64,000 bases of DNA from Zavarzinella formosa DSM 19928 (GCF_000255705.1 NZ_JH636439.1:1593286-1657285), one strand, 5' to 3'. Counted from the stretch's first letter, positions 45,499 to 55,736 are shown. A program made the numbers and translations. The notes: generated by a model from the letters alone, not told the origin.

Positions 45499-46386
45499 GT
45501 GAAACGGACGTGCCTGACCAGTCTGACGTGCTGCTTCTTTTTGGTGGCGGGCGTGCGGGCGGAAGAGAAACCCGTCGTCAAAATCGGTATTCCCCGAAGT
45601 ATCTTCCGGGATATCCCGCCCGCCTTGCTTACCTTTGCCAATGAGCCTTTTAAGGATCTCATGAAAGCCCAAACAGGGCTGGATGGCGACATCGTCAATG
45701 ATGCCGACGCCATGAAAATCGCGAAGGACATCAACGACGGCAAACTTCACCTCGGCGTCTTGCTTGGCCACGAATTTGCCTGGGCCAAGCAGAAATACCC
45801 CGAACTGGAAGCGATTGTCTGCACCGTTCCCCGGCCGCGCGAAGTGCAGGCGTTCATTTTGGTTCGGCACGATTGCAAGGCGACCAACCTCGGCGATTTG
45901 AAGGGAACGAAACTGGTGATGGCCTCGGGCTTGCGGGATCATGCCCGGCTTTTCTTTGAAAAGCGGAAGGCCGACGAAATGGGTTCCGAAACCCTGTGCA
46001 GCCTGAGCAAGACCTCCACCGTTCATGATGCCATCCACAAGGTGATCGACGGCGACGGCGATGTCACCGTCTGCGATCTGGCCTCTTGGAATTACTTCCT
46101 GAAACTTTACCCCGGCCCGGCTCAGAACCTGCGGGTGCTCGCCAAGTCCGAAGTGTTTCCCCCGTCCGTGGTGGTTCACAAAAAGGGGTCGATTCCGGAA
46201 TTTGTGGTGAAAAAATTCCGCGAGGGAATGCTGACGGCCCACCAAAGCCCCAAGGGTCAAAAACTCATGGGAACCATCAAGATGGAACGATTCGATTTGC
46301 TCCCCGCGAACTACGACGAGCAATTGAAGGAAAGCCTGAAGTTGTATCCGCTTTCCGCGCAAGAGAGGGCGATGATTGACAAATAA
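45499..46386 (+). CDS. PhnD/SsuA-type periplasmic substrate-binding protein
   Basis: The 295-residue protein has a signal peptide (SLTCCFFLVAGVRAEE). It then has the two-lobe pattern of PhnD-like binding proteins: VKIGIPRSIFRDIPPALL, LHLGVLLGHEFAWAKQ, VQAFILVRHDCKATNLGDLKGTKLVMASG and ALIHKVIDGDG-like regions. Such proteins bind phosphonates, phosphite or other oxyanions for ABC import, but no permease or ATPase lies beside it. Co-transcription with the TolC-type gene is suggested by spacing. Ends in a strong terminator. Confidence 0.8.
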   Translation: MKRTCLTSLTCCFFLVAGVRAEEKPVVKIGIPRSIFRDIPPALLTFANEPFKDLMKAQTGLDGDIVNDADAMKIAKDINDGKLHLGVLLGHEFAWAKQKYPELEAIVCTVPRPREVQAFILVRHDCKATNLGDLKGTKLVMASGLRDHARLFFEKRKADEMGSETLCSLSKTSTVHDAIHKVIDGDGDVTVCDLASWNYFLKLYPGPAQNLRVLAKSEVFPPSVVVHKKGSIPEFVVKKFREGMLTAHQSPKGQKLMGTIKMERFDLLPANYDEQLKESLKLYPLSAQERAMIDK

Positions 46387-46413
46387 ACCCTCCCCGCAGG
46401 GTTTGACAAACCG

Positions 46414-46442
46414 AAACCCCCGGTCTTTGACCGGGGGTTTTC
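46414..46442 (+). terminator. Intrinsic terminator after the PhnD-like gene
   Basis: A perfect 12-bp stem (AAACCCCCGGTC and its reverse complement) closes a 3-base loop and runs into a TTTT tract, 27 bases past the stop at 46386. It isolates the TolC/PhnD-like pair from the gyrase-type genes. Confidence 0.92.
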
Positions 46443-46543
46443 CTGTTTAATAGTGGACAAACGTACATTGGTAGTTTGTTCCCCTTCGGTTAAGATCTCA
46501 TCTACTCTTCTCAACTTTGGTTCGACCACAAGCGGGACGGCGC

Positions 46544-48937
46544 ATGGCGGAGAACATTCAAACAGTTTCCATTTCAAAGGAAACACACGAACGCTACCTT
46601 CGCTATGCGGTGTCGGTCATCACATCGCGGGCGCTTCCCGATGTGCGGGACGGATTGAAGCCGGTACAGCGCCGCATCCTTTACGGAATGTACAACGACC
46701 TTCGATTGAGTTTCGACGGCCGACCGGCGAAATGCGCCCGCATTGTCGGCGACGTGATGGGGAAATATCACCCGCACGGCGACGGTAGCATTTATGATGC
46801 GCTGGTGCGCATGGCCCAAGCATGGGTAATGCGGCTTCCGCTGGTCCACGGGCAGGGGAACTTCGGCTCCGTCGACGGCGACCGGCCGGCCGCTTATCGG
46901 TACACGGAAGCCAAACTCTCGGCCATTTCGGACTACCTGATGCGCGAACTGCGTCAGGAAACGGTCGAAATGCGGCCCTCCTACAACAATGAGAATTTTG
47001 AGCCGGTCGTTCTCCCGGCCGAGTATCCCAACTTGCTGGTCAACGGTTCTTCCGGCATCGCCGTGGGGATGGCGACCAACATCCCGCCACACAATCTCGG
47101 TGAAGTGTTGCGGGCCTCCATCGTGTTGATCGATGACCCGGACGCCACGACGGCCGTTTTAATGGAGAAAATCAAGGGACCGGATTTTCCGCTTGGCGGC
47201 AAGATTGTCACGGATCGTCCGACGCTCCGCCGAATTTACGAAGAAGGGGATGGGGGCATCAAGGTCCAGGCCGAGTGGAAGCTGGAGAAGGAAGACAGCA
47301 AGATCCCGCAGATTGTCATCACGTCGATTCCGTATGGGACTGACAAGGAAAAGATCGAAAACGACATCGGCATGATTATCGAGAACCGGAAACTCCCCGG
47401 TCTGGTGGGCCTCACTAATGAGACCAATCAGAAGGAAGGTTTCCGCATCACGATGGATTTGAAGCCGGGGACCGACCCGAATTTGGTGATGGCGTACCTC
47501 TATCGGCACACTGATCTCCAATCGAACTTCTCCTACAACCTGACCTGCCTCGTGCCGGGAACTGACGGAGCCACCCGCCCTGAGCGGCTTGGGCTAAAGG
47601 CCATCCTGCGGTATTTCCTCGACTTCCGTTTCATCACGGTGAAGAAGCGGTTCGAGTTTGAACTGGCAGTGTTGAAGAAGCGAATCCATTTGCTGGAAGG
47701 CTTCCGCATCATCTTCAACGCCCTTGATCTGGCGATCAAACTCATCCGCGAATCAAGCGGCAAGCCGGACGCGGCCCAAAAACTGATGAAGGAGTTCGAT
47801 CTCGACGCCATCCAAACGGATGCGATTCTTGATTCGCAACTCTACAAGATCGCCCAAATGGAAATTCGCAAGATCTTGGACGAGTTGAAAGAGAAGAAAG
47901 AACAGGCCGCCCACATTGAGTCAATTTTGAAGTCCCAAAAGAAGCTTTGGGGGGTGATCCGCGAAGAACTTGGGGCCTTGGAGAGCAAGTTTGCCACACG
48001 GCGAAGCACCCGCATGGCATCCGACGAGGATGTGCTGGAGTTCAACGAAGCTGCCTACATCGTCAAAGAAAACACCAATGTCGTGCTGACCAATGACGGC
48101 TGGGTCAAACGAGTCGGCCGCCTGGCTTCCGTGGACACCACCCGCGTGCGGGAAGGGGACCGGGTGATTGCTGTCGTCCCGGCCACGACGCTGGATCATG
48201 TGGTTTTCTTCGCGGACGACGGCACCGCCTACACGATGCGTGTCAACGAAATTCCGGCCAGTTCCGGATACGGCGAGCCGATCACGAAGTATTTCCGCAT
48301 CGCCGACCAAGTGAAAATCATCGCCGCCGAGACGACGGATGAGCGGTTTGTCCCCGCCGAGATAAAAGGTTCCAAGGATGATGCCCCCGGCCCGTATGTG
48401 TTGGTGGGAACCAGCGCGGGATTTGTCCTTCGCACGCCGTTTCTGGCCTTCCGAGGAGCCTCCACCAAAACCGGTCGCCGTTATGTTCGTCTCGGCGAAA
48501 ACGAAAAAGTGGTGTACGTTCAAACGCTTCTCGGCAACGAAGAAAGCATGTTCCTCGCCTCACGGGCCGGACACGTCATTCATTTCGATCTCAAGGAGAT
48601 CAACGTGTTGTCGGGGGCCGGCAAAGGTGTCATTGGGATAAAACTCGGCGAAAAAGAAGAGTGCATCGGTGGCACCGTGATCTCCAACCGGCATGATGCC
48701 TTGGTGGTGGAAACCACCGGCGGCGTCACGAAAGAATTCCGACGCGGGGCGCATCGCATGGTCGGCCGCGGCGGCAAAGGCACGGAAGTCGTCAAGCGGA
48801 CGGAACTGGCCAAGGTGATCCCGCCGGGCATCATCCTCACCGACTGGGAATTGGTGGAGCAGGGTAAGATCAAAGAAGCCCGGACTCGAAGCGAGGAGCG
48901 CAACAGCAAGGCCGAAGACGGCGAGTTGTTTGAGTGA
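46544..48937 (+). CDS. gyrA: DNA gyrase/topoisomerase IV subunit A
   Basis: The 797-residue protein cuts and religates duplex DNA. The breakage domain carries [31 protein letters not shown] and the catalytic Tyr120 in [11 protein letters not shown]. The IPPHNLGEV block and the coiled-coil gate ([16 protein letters not shown]) follow, then a beta-pinwheel C-terminal domain from about residue 510. The classical GyrA box (QRRGGRG) expected in the first blade is absent; instead GRGGKG appears in the last blade (about 741-746). The gene precedes gyrB, the reverse of the usual order. It could be a ParC-like or a second gyrase subunit. Confidence 0.85.
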   Translation: MAENIQTVSISKETHERYLRYAVSVITSRALPDVRDGLKPVQRRILYGMYNDLRLSFDGRPAKCARIVGDVMGKYHPHGDGSIYDALVRMAQAWVMRLPLVHGQGNFGSVDGDRPAAYRYTEAKLSAISDYLMRELRQETVEMRPSYNNENFEPVVLPAEYPNLLVNGSSGIAVGMATNIPPHNLGEVLRASIVLIDDPDATTAVLMEKIKGPDFPLGGKIVTDRPTLRRIYEEGDGGIKVQAEWKLEKEDSKIPQIVITSIPYGTDKEKIENDIGMIIENRKLPGLVGLTNETNQKEGFRITMDLKPGTDPNLVMAYLYRHTDLQSNFSYNLTCLVPGTDGATRPERLGLKAILRYFLDFRFITVKKRFEFELAVLKKRIHLLEGFRIIFNALDLAIKLIRESSGKPDAAQKLMKEFDLDAIQTDAILDSQLYKIAQMEIRKILDELKEKKEQAAHIESILKSQKKLWGVIREELGALESKFATRRSTRMASDEDVLEFNEAAYIVKENTNVVLTNDGWVKRVGRLASVDTTRVREGDRVIAVVPATTLDHVVFFADDGTAYTMRVNEIPASSGYGEPITKYFRIADQVKIIAAETTDERFVPAEIKGSKDDAPGPYVLVGTSAGFVLRTPFLAFRGASTKTGRRYVRLGENEKVVYVQTLLGNEESMFLASRAGHVIHFDLKEINVLSGAGKGVIGIKLGEKEECIGGTVISNRHDALVVETTGGVTKEFRRGAHRMVGRGGKGTEVVKRTELAKVIPPGIILTDWELVEQGKIKEARTRSEERNSKAEDGELFE

Positions 48938-49005
48938 AGCGGCGGGTGTTTTTCCTCTCTCAGGTTGGGTTTCGTGTTTTTTCGGATGTCCAAGAGATTC
49001 AAGTC

Positions 49006-50937
49006 ATGTCAACAGCGACGACCACCAAGGGATATACGACCGAATCATCCATTCAGGTGTTGGAGGGATTGGAACCCGTTCGCAAGCGCCCGTCCATGTA
49101 CATCGGCAGCACGGACGTGAAGGGGTTGCACCATCTGATTTGGGAAATCGTGGACAATTCGGTGGACGAGTATTTGAACGGCCACGCCGATTCCATCCAA
49201 GTGACGCTTCACAAATCCGGTGATGCGCTGAGTGTTCAGGACAACGGGCGCGGCATCCCCGTGGACATTCACCCGAAGCACAAAAAATCCGGGGTGGAGC
49301 TGGTATTGACCGTCTTGCACGCTGGTGGCAAATTCGGGCAGGCCGATGGATATTTTTACTCCGGCGGTTTGCACGGCGTCGGTGCCTCGGTGGTGAACGC
49401 CCTCTCACGAAAGCTTGTCGCCACCATCCGGCGGGATGGCTACGAATGGCGGCAATCATTCGCCAAAGGCACCCCAACGACCAAGCTGGAAAAGCTGGAC
49501 AGTTTCCGGGGACACGGCACAATCATTTATTTCGAGCCGGATGAAACGATCTTCAAACAGACCAAGTTTTCCGCTGAGGAAATCAAGGAACATCTGGAGG
49601 CGATGTCCTACATCCACTCCGGGCTGAAGATCATCTTCAAGGACGACACGACCGGGGAAACCCATGATCTGACGCACCCCGGCGGCATCCCGGATTTCCT
49701 TCAGGAACTTATCAAGAACGCGCAGAAGCCGACCATCACAGAGTCCCCGTTCACGCTCAAACGTGAAGACGGCCAACGGATGGAATGCGCCCTCCAGTGG
49801 ACCGAATCCACGGACGAAACGATTCGCTCCTATGTGAACGGTATCCGCACCCCGTCGGGAGGAACGCACGAAAACGGTTTCAAATCGGCGTTGGTGAAGG
49901 CGATTCGGAACTACATCGAAACGCACAACATCAAGATCAAGGATCTGTCGATCACCGCCGAGGATATCCGCGAGGGGATCGTCGGCGTTCTATCCGTGTT
50001 TGTCCGAGAACCGATGTTTCAGGGGCAGACCAAGGAAAAGCTGAACAACCCGGAGATGACGGCCGCTGTCGAAGCGTTCGTCCGCCCCGGCCTCGAAACG
50101 TGGTTGAACAACAACACCACGGCCGCCGACAACATCGTCGGCCGGATTGTGCTGGCGGCCAAGGCCCGCCTGGCTTCGCGTGAGGCCGTTAATGAAGTCA
50201 AACGAAAGACGATTGGCTCAAGACGGCTGAATTTGCCGGGGAAATTGGCCGACTGCAAGGCAACCGACCGGGATGAAACCGAACTGTTCATCGTCGAAGG
50301 TGATTCGGCCGGGGGGTCGGCCAAACAGGGGCGGGATAACCGCACGCAAGCCGTGTTGCCGCTGCGGGGCAAGATTCTCAACTCCGAGGGAATGGTCACC
50401 ACCAAGGCGTTGGGCAATCAAGAGTTGAACGATTTGGTGACCGCCATCGGAACGGGCGCGGGGGACCGTTTCAACGCGGTTGGTCTGCGCTACAACAAGA
50501 TCATTCTTCTGATGGATGCGGATGCGGACGGCCATCACATTTCCACGTTGCTGCTCGACTTTTTTTTCCGGCACATGACTGATTTGATTCGTCGGGGCCA
50601 TGTGTATTTGGCCCAACCGCCGCTCTACCGAATCGATGTTGGCAAAGAAACCCATTGGGCGCGTGACGACAACCACAAGGAAGAAATCATCTCCAAGCTG
50701 CGGGCGAACGCCAAGTATGAGATCACCCGCTTCAAAGGTCTCGGCGAAATGGATGCCAAGGTGTTGCGGGAGACAACGCTCGACCCGAGGCACCGGATTT
50801 TGTTGAAGGTGGAAATCGACAATCCCTTGCGGGCCGACGAAGTGTTCGATCACTTGCTCGGCAAAGATGCCTCGCACCGCTACACCGAGATCATGAAGAA
50901 CGCCGAGAAGGTGTCTGCCGAAGAAATCGACGTTTAA
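49006..50937 (+). CDS. gyrB: DNA gyrase/topoisomerase IV subunit B
   Basis: The 643-residue ATPase subunit starts at the ATG at 49006 (a GTG at 48934 overlapping the gyrA stop is possible but unlikely). It shows the GHKL ATPase motifs EIVDNSVDE, DNGRGIPVDIHPK and GLHGVGASVVNALS. The Toprim motifs are EGDSAGGSAKQGRD and LMDADADGHHI. The PLRGKILNSE and FKGLGEMDAKVLRETTLDP blocks complete it. It acts as the ATP-driven partner of the adjacent A subunit. Sequence alone does not separate gyrase from topoisomerase IV here. Confidence 0.9.
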   Translation: MSTATTTKGYTTESSIQVLEGLEPVRKRPSMYIGSTDVKGLHHLIWEIVDNSVDEYLNGHADSIQVTLHKSGDALSVQDNGRGIPVDIHPKHKKSGVELVLTVLHAGGKFGQADGYFYSGGLHGVGASVVNALSRKLVATIRRDGYEWRQSFAKGTPTTKLEKLDSFRGHGTIIYFEPDETIFKQTKFSAEEIKEHLEAMSYIHSGLKIIFKDDTTGETHDLTHPGGIPDFLQELIKNAQKPTITESPFTLKREDGQRMECALQWTESTDETIRSYVNGIRTPSGGTHENGFKSALVKAIRNYIETHNIKIKDLSITAEDIREGIVGVLSVFVREPMFQGQTKEKLNNPEMTAAVEAFVRPGLETWLNNNTTAADNIVGRIVLAAKARLASREAVNEVKRKTIGSRRLNLPGKLADCKATDRDETELFIVEGDSAGGSAKQGRDNRTQAVLPLRGKILNSEGMVTTKALGNQELNDLVTAIGTGAGDRFNAVGLRYNKIILLMDADADGHHISTLLLDFFFRHMTDLIRRGHVYLAQPPLYRIDVGKETHWARDDNHKEEIISKLRANAKYEITRFKGLGEMDAKVLRETTLDPRHRILLKVEIDNPLRADEVFDHLLGKDASHRYTEIMKNAEKVSAEEIDV

Positions 50938-50953
50938 GCCGGGAGCGAGCAAC

Positions 50954-51733
50954 ATGGATTCGGACAATGTGCGGGTGGATGTGTGCGCGGTCGCCCCGCA
51001 TCCGGACGATTTGGAAATCACCTGCGGGGGGACGCTCGCCAAGTTGGTGAAGCAGGGTTACACCGTCGGCATTATCGATCTCACCACCGGCGAACCAACC
51101 CCGCGGGGGACCGAAGAGATTCGCCGGGCGGAAGCCGAAGAGGCCCGCCGGATTTTGGGTGTGCAGCACCGGGTGAATCTCGGGCTTCCCAACCGCGTCC
51201 TGATGGATGGCCCGGACATGCGATTTGCCTTGGCGACGCAACTTCGCAAATGGCAGCCAAAAGTGTTGATTAGCGTGGCCGGGCGAACACCGGCCGCCTC
51301 GCCGGATCATCATCAATCACATCTCATCATCGAAGCCTCGCGGTTTTATTCGCAACTCACCAAGTGGGACGACCGGTTTGACGGCACGCCGCCATATCGG
51401 GTGCCGCAACTGGTGTATTCACCGTTCCCATTCGACGCGGAACAGCGTCTTTGGCACAGCACGTTTGTCATCGACATTTCAGAGGTGATGCCGCAAAAAC
51501 TGGCGGCCGTGAAGGCGTATCAATCACAGTTCGACGAAGGCCGGGCCAAAATGGTCGATCATTTCTTGAACGGCTGGAACGCCTGGCAGGGCGCCCGCTG
51601 CGGGTTCGCCCACGGGGAGCTTTTTGCGTTGCCGCAACCGCTGGCCGCGACGGATTTGTTCAAACTGGTGTCTTCCCCCGGCGGTCACACGGCGGAACAC
51701 ATTCCCGGAAAAGACCATCTCCCGATGGGATAA
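50954..51733 (+). CDS. bshB1: BshB1-type deacetylase (bacillithiol pathway)
   Basis: This LmbE/PIG-L family zinc deacetylase has 259 residues and contains VAPHPDDLEITCGG with the zinc-binding His and Asp pair, IIDLTTGEPTPRGT, NLGLPNRVLMD and PDHHQSHLI with further zinc-ligand His. These blocks match the BshB1 subgroup, which removes the acetyl group from GlcNAc-malate in bacillithiol synthesis. No bshA or bshC is in the window. It follows gyrB by 16 bp and precedes the carotenoid genes. Another GlcNAc deacetylase role is possible. Confidence 0.75.
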   Translation: MDSDNVRVDVCAVAPHPDDLEITCGGTLAKLVKQGYTVGIIDLTTGEPTPRGTEEIRRAEAEEARRILGVQHRVNLGLPNRVLMDGPDMRFALATQLRKWQPKVLISVAGRTPAASPDHHQSHLIIEASRFYSQLTKWDDRFDGTPPYRVPQLVYSPFPFDAEQRLWHSTFVIDISEVMPQKLAAVKAYQSQFDEGRAKMVDHFLNGWNAWQGARCGFAHGELFALPQPLAATDLFKLVSSPGGHTAEHIPGKDHLPMG

Positions 51734-51797
51734 TGTGGTTTTCCCTCGATCACATTTCCTAGGATTCACTGCAAGACATCACGACTCACACGGGCGC

Positions 51798-53330
51798 ATG
51801 AAGGATACCCCATCGGTCATTATCATCGGAGCCGGACCGGGGGGATTGGCCGCCGCGTTGCTTCTCGCCCATGCCGGGGTGAAAGTACGCATCATTGAAC
51901 GGCTGCCCCGGCCGGGCGGCCGTTGCTCGGCGATTGAAGAGCAGGGCTTCCGTTTTGATCTTGGACCGACATTTTTTCTCTATCCCCTCGTCCTCGAGCG
52001 CATCTTTCGGCTGATCGGCCGCAACCTCGCCAGCGACATCCCGATGGTGCGGCTCGATCCGCAATACCGCCTGAAGTTCGGCGAAGGAGGCGATCTCCGA
52101 TGCACGCCGGACATGCGCCAGATGGCTGCGGAAATCGCCAAATATGCCCCGGCCGATGCCGCGAATCTGTCCAAATATCTCGCGGAAAACCGGCACAAAA
52201 TGGCCTCGTTCAAGCCCGTCTTGGAACAGGCGTTTCTCAGTTGGAAAGATCTTGCCTCGTGGGATCTGATGAAACTGCTGCCCATCTTGCGGCCGTGGCG
52301 GTCCGTGGATTCCGACCTGCGGCGATTTTTTGCCGACCAGCGCACCCGGCTGGCGTTTTCGTTTCAGGCCAAGTATCTCGGCATGTCCCCCTTCAACTGC
52401 CCGAGCTTGTTCACAATCCTTTCGTTCCTCGAATATGAATGGGGCGTCCATCACCCGATCGGCGGTTGCTCGGCCGTCTCGGAAGGCATGGCCCGCATCG
52501 CTGAAGAAATGGGCGTGACCATTTCCCTTGGTGAAGAAGTGACCGCGTTGCAATTTGACGGTCGTCGGGCGATGGGGGTAAAAACGACCCACGGAGAATA
52601 TCAAGCAGACAAGATCGTCATCAACGCCGACTTCGCCAGAGCCATGTCCCGCTTGGTCCCCGACCATCTCCGGCGACGCTGGACAAACCGCAAGCTGGCC
52701 AAGAAAAAATACTCCTGTTCAACCTTCATGATGTACCTCGGCATCGAAGGACTTTACGATCAACTCGACCATCATACGATCTATACCTCAAATGACTATA
52801 CGGGCAATCTTGCGGATATCGAGGGTCGACAACGCCTGACGGAAGACACCTCCTTTTACGTTCAAAACGCGGGCGTCACCGACAAAACGCTCGCTCCCGC
52901 CGGGCATAGTACTCTGTATGTGCTGGCTCCGGTGGCCCATCAAAGCGAGGCGATCAACTGGAAGACCGAGAAGGCCCGTTTTCGGCAGCAAGTGTTCAAT
53001 CAGCTTCCCAAGATCGGCCTCACGGATGTGGAACGTCGTATCCGTTTTGAGAAAGTCATCACCCCGGCCGATTGGGAGGGGAATTATGAGGTCTTCAACG
53101 GGGCGACGTTCAACCTCGCCCATAACCTGACGCAGATGCTTCACCTGCGGCCCCGCAATCGGTTCGAGGATTTGGAATCCGTCTACTTGGTCGGCGGCGG
53201 AACACATCCCGGCAGCGGTTTGCCGGTGATTTATGAGTCGGCCCGCATCACCAGCCGGTTGCTGTTGAAAGACCTTGGCATGAACACAGGCTGGCTGGAC
53301 GAAGCCGAAATTCCCCGGCCGGCGGTCTGA
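51798..53330 (+). CDS. CrtI/CrtN-type carotenoid desaturase/oxidase 1
   Basis: From the ATG at 51798 the protein has 510 residues. The N-terminal FAD-binding motif IIIGAGPGGLAAALLLAHAG, the RPGGRCSAIEEQGFRFDLGP block and the C-terminal LVGGGTHPGSGLPVI are the phytoene-desaturase signature. With a second homologue 27 bp downstream, and acyltransferase and glycosyltransferase genes behind it, it is probably a diapophytoene desaturase (CrtN) or a terminal-methyl oxidase (CrtP). Which is which cannot be decided by eye. It acts at the membrane on squalene-derived C30 substrates, by inference. Confidence 0.8.
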   Translation: MKDTPSVIIIGAGPGGLAAALLLAHAGVKVRIIERLPRPGGRCSAIEEQGFRFDLGPTFFLYPLVLERIFRLIGRNLASDIPMVRLDPQYRLKFGEGGDLRCTPDMRQMAAEIAKYAPADAANLSKYLAENRHKMASFKPVLEQAFLSWKDLASWDLMKLLPILRPWRSVDSDLRRFFADQRTRLAFSFQAKYLGMSPFNCPSLFTILSFLEYEWGVHHPIGGCSAVSEGMARIAEEMGVTISLGEEVTALQFDGRRAMGVKTTHGEYQADKIVINADFARAMSRLVPDHLRRRWTNRKLAKKKYSCSTFMMYLGIEGLYDQLDHHTIYTSNDYTGNLADIEGRQRLTEDTSFYVQNAGVTDKTLAPAGHSTLYVLAPVAHQSEAINWKTEKARFRQQVFNQLPKIGLTDVERRIRFEKVITPADWEGNYEVFNGATFNLAHNLTQMLHLRPRNRFEDLESVYLVGGGTHPGSGLPVIYESARITSRLLLKDLGMNTGWLDEAEIPRPAV

Positions 53331-53356
53331 TTCTCATACGCACCCAGGACTTCAAG

Positions 53357-54919
53357 ATGTCGAAAATTCACGGACGAGTCGCTGTCATCGGTGGAGGCTT
53401 GGGCGGCTTGGCGTCGGCTTGCACGTTGGCCGCGCGCGGCCATGCCGTGACCCTGTTTGAAAAAAGCGATTGGGTTGGCGGCAAGGCGGCCATCTTAGAG
53501 CAGGACGGTTATCGCTTTGACATGGGGCCAACGATTCTCACCGTTCCCCGCGTGTTGCGGAAGATCTTCGGCGAGGCCGGCCGACAGTTGGAAGATTATC
53601 TTCAACTGGTCCGGCTCGACCCGCAATGGCGGTGCTTCTACGAAGACGGATCGATTCTTGATCTTGTCTCCGATGTCGAAAAGATGGCGGCGGGGATCGA
53701 TCAATTTTCCCCTGGCACCAAATCAGCGGACGGTTACCGGGAGTTTCTGAAGTTCTCCGAGCGGATGAACAAAATCAGCGACCGGTTTTTCTTCTGGAGA
53801 TCGGTCGGCGGGCTGAAGGATATGTTCAGCCTGAAAACGTCGTTTAGCATCAAAATGCTGGCGGACGTGCTGGCCATGCGAATGGGCCACTCCGTTGGCG
53901 AAACTGTTCGCAAATACGTGCCGGATGAACGAATCGCCCAGATGTTGGATCACTTCACGCAATATGTCGGCTCCTGCCCGGATGCCAGCCCGGCCGTGTT
54001 GTGCGGTATCGCCCACATGCAGACCGACGAGGGCGTTTGGTATCCAATGGGCGGCACGCGGGCCGTCCCGTTGGCCCTTCAAAAACTGGCGGGGGAGTTG
54101 GGTGTTGAGATTCGATTGAATTCGGGAATTCAGCGAATTATGACCGATGGCAAAAACCGGATCACCGGCGTGGTGACCGATGCCGGAGAACAAATCCCTT
54201 TTGATTCGGTGGTGTCCAATGCGGATTCGGTGCGCACCCATCGGGAGTTGTTGAATCACTCGGCACCCGCGTTTGAAACCCGTCGAAGTTACGAACCAGC
54301 CTGTTCCGGGATTGTGATGTATCTCGGTCTCAAGAAGAAATACGATCATCTTCTGCATCACAATTTCGTTTTCTCCCGCGATCCGGAGGAAGAGTTCGAC
54401 GAGATTTACAACAAGGGGGAACCGGCCCACGATCCGACATGTTATGTCTGCGCCCCGGCTGCCACAGAACCTGGCGTGGCCCCCCCCGGCGGGGAGGCGT
54501 TGTACATTCTCATCCACACGCCTTACCTTCGGCCCCACCATGACTGGCGGGAAATGTATCCCGCCTATCGGAAGGTGATTATCGAAAAACTGCGGAAGAC
54601 CGCCGATTTGAAGGACATCGAAGACCGCATCGTCTTTGAATCGCAACTGACACCCGAGGATATCCATCGCCGGTATCATGTTCTTAACGGGGCGATTTAC
54701 GGGCTGGCCAGCCACGGCAAATGGGTCGGGGCGTTCAAGCCCGCGAATCGCAGTCCGGATGTGCGGGGATTGTATCTGGCCGGTGGTTCCGCCCATCCGG
54801 GACCGGGGATGCCGATGGCGTTGATGTCCGGCTGGATTGCGGCCGACACTCTCGACCAAGATGTTCGACGGCAAACGAAGAAGACCGAGATTCCGACGGG
54901 AAGCAAACGCGATGGTTGA
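53357..54919 (+). CDS. CrtI/CrtN-type carotenoid desaturase/oxidase 2
   Basis: The 520-residue paralog of the preceding protein has VAVIGGGLGGLASACTLAARGH, SDWVGGKAAILEQDGYRFDMGPTILTVP and the terminal LAGGSAHPGPGMPMALMSG. The GPTILTVP and GPGMPM details differ from the first copy, which suggests distinct catalytic roles (desaturation versus oxidation). Its end overlaps the acyltransferase start by 8 bases. Confident as CrtI superfamily; the exact step is inferred from cluster context. Confidence 0.82.
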   Translation: MSKIHGRVAVIGGGLGGLASACTLAARGHAVTLFEKSDWVGGKAAILEQDGYRFDMGPTILTVPRVLRKIFGEAGRQLEDYLQLVRLDPQWRCFYEDGSILDLVSDVEKMAAGIDQFSPGTKSADGYREFLKFSERMNKISDRFFFWRSVGGLKDMFSLKTSFSIKMLADVLAMRMGHSVGETVRKYVPDERIAQMLDHFTQYVGSCPDASPAVLCGIAHMQTDEGVWYPMGGTRAVPLALQKLAGELGVEIRLNSGIQRIMTDGKNRITGVVTDAGEQIPFDSVVSNADSVRTHRELLNHSAPAFETRRSYEPACSGIVMYLGLKKKYDHLLHHNFVFSRDPEEEFDEIYNKGEPAHDPTCYVCAPAATEPGVAPPGGEALYILIHTPYLRPHHDWREMYPAYRKVIIEKLRKTADLKDIEDRIVFESQLTPEDIHRRYHVLNGAIYGLASHGKWVGAFKPANRSPDVRGLYLAGGSAHPGPGMPMALMSGWIAADTLDQDVRRQTKKTEIPTGSKRDG

Positions 54920-55736
54920 CCGACCCGACCCGGCGATGCCCCGGCAAACACCGTGGCTGTTTCGTTGGTTCCAACGTTACTCCGGGCGATATGCGGCGAA
55001 GCATTTTCACGCGGTCCGCCTCGCCCGTGGAAGCGCGGCCATTCCCTGTTCAGCCGGTGAATCATTGATTTTTGCGATGAATCATCCTTCTTGGTGGGAT
55101 CTCATCACCGCTTTTCTGCTTTCCACTCGCGTGCCAGGCTACCAGCATTACGCCCCCATTGAGGCGCAGATGCTGGAGAAATACCGCTTCTTCGCCCGAC
55201 TGGGCCTTTTCGGCGTCGAACCTACTCCGCGCGGGGCGGCCAAGTTCATCCGGGCGGTGAAAGCGATTTTTGCCAACAGCCATCATGCGCTTTGGATCAC
55301 TGCACAAGGAAAATTTGCGGACCCACGCCAACGACCACTGGACTTGCGACCCGGTGTCGGGGCGGCCGCCAGCCGTCTTGAGTCAGGCTGGGTGGTGCCA
55401 GTGGCGGTTGAGTATCCGTTTTGGCAGGAACGCACGCCGGAGATGCTCATTCGCATCGGCCAGCCGATTGCGGTGACGGAACATTCTCTCGATGCCCGAC
55501 AATGGACGCATCTGATCGAAGAACGACTGACCGAGACAATGGATCAACTGGCGCAAGATTCCATCAGCCGCGATCCGGCCCGGTTTGAAAATCTGATTCA
55601 AGGACGTGTCGGCGTGGGCGGCGTATACGATTGGTGGCGCAGCCTGACCGGACGGCTACGAGGCCGACCGGTCGTCCTTGGCCACGGCGAACCCGAAATT
55701 TCCTCGACTCCCCGAGAGGAATCCATTCCCCAATGA
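54912..55736 (+). CDS. PlsC-like acyltransferase
   Basis: From the ATG at 54912 the protein has 274 residues. The acyltransferase motif HPSWWD (H-x4-D) follows a LIFAMN stretch at about residue 56, then GVEPTPRGAAKFIRAVK and WVVPVAVEYPF, the acceptor-binding and product blocks of the PlsC fold. The gene overlaps the CrtI-like gene upstream and, through ATGA, the glycosyltransferase gene downstream. That coupling points to acylation of a glycosylated carotenoid, as in staphyloxanthin-type pathways, rather than phospholipid synthesis. The acyl donor is unknown. Confidence 0.8.
   Translation: MVDRPDPAMPRQTPWLFRWFQRYSGRYAAKHFHAVRLARGSAAIPCSAGESLIFAMNHPSWWDLITAFLLSTRVPGYQHYAPIEAQMLEKYRFFARLGLFGVEPTPRGAAKFIRAVKAIFANSHHALWITAQGKFADPRQRPLDLRPGVGAAASRLESGWVVPVAVEYPFWQERTPEMLIRIGQPIAVTEHSLDARQWTHLIEERLTETMDQLAQDSISRDPARFENLIQGRVGVGGVYDWWRSLTGRLRGRPVVLGHGEPEISSTPREESIPQ

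Noticed and set aside
48934-49005. GTG start for gyrB overlapping the gyrA stop
   Set aside because: The extra 24 residues do not resemble GyrB N-termini; the ATG at 49006 gives a standard start before the SSIQVLEGLEPVRKRP block.
52788-53207. Minus-strand frames opposite the carotenoid and gyrase-type genes
   Set aside because: They are shadows of genes with clear FAD, GHKL and Toprim motifs; no independent evidence.
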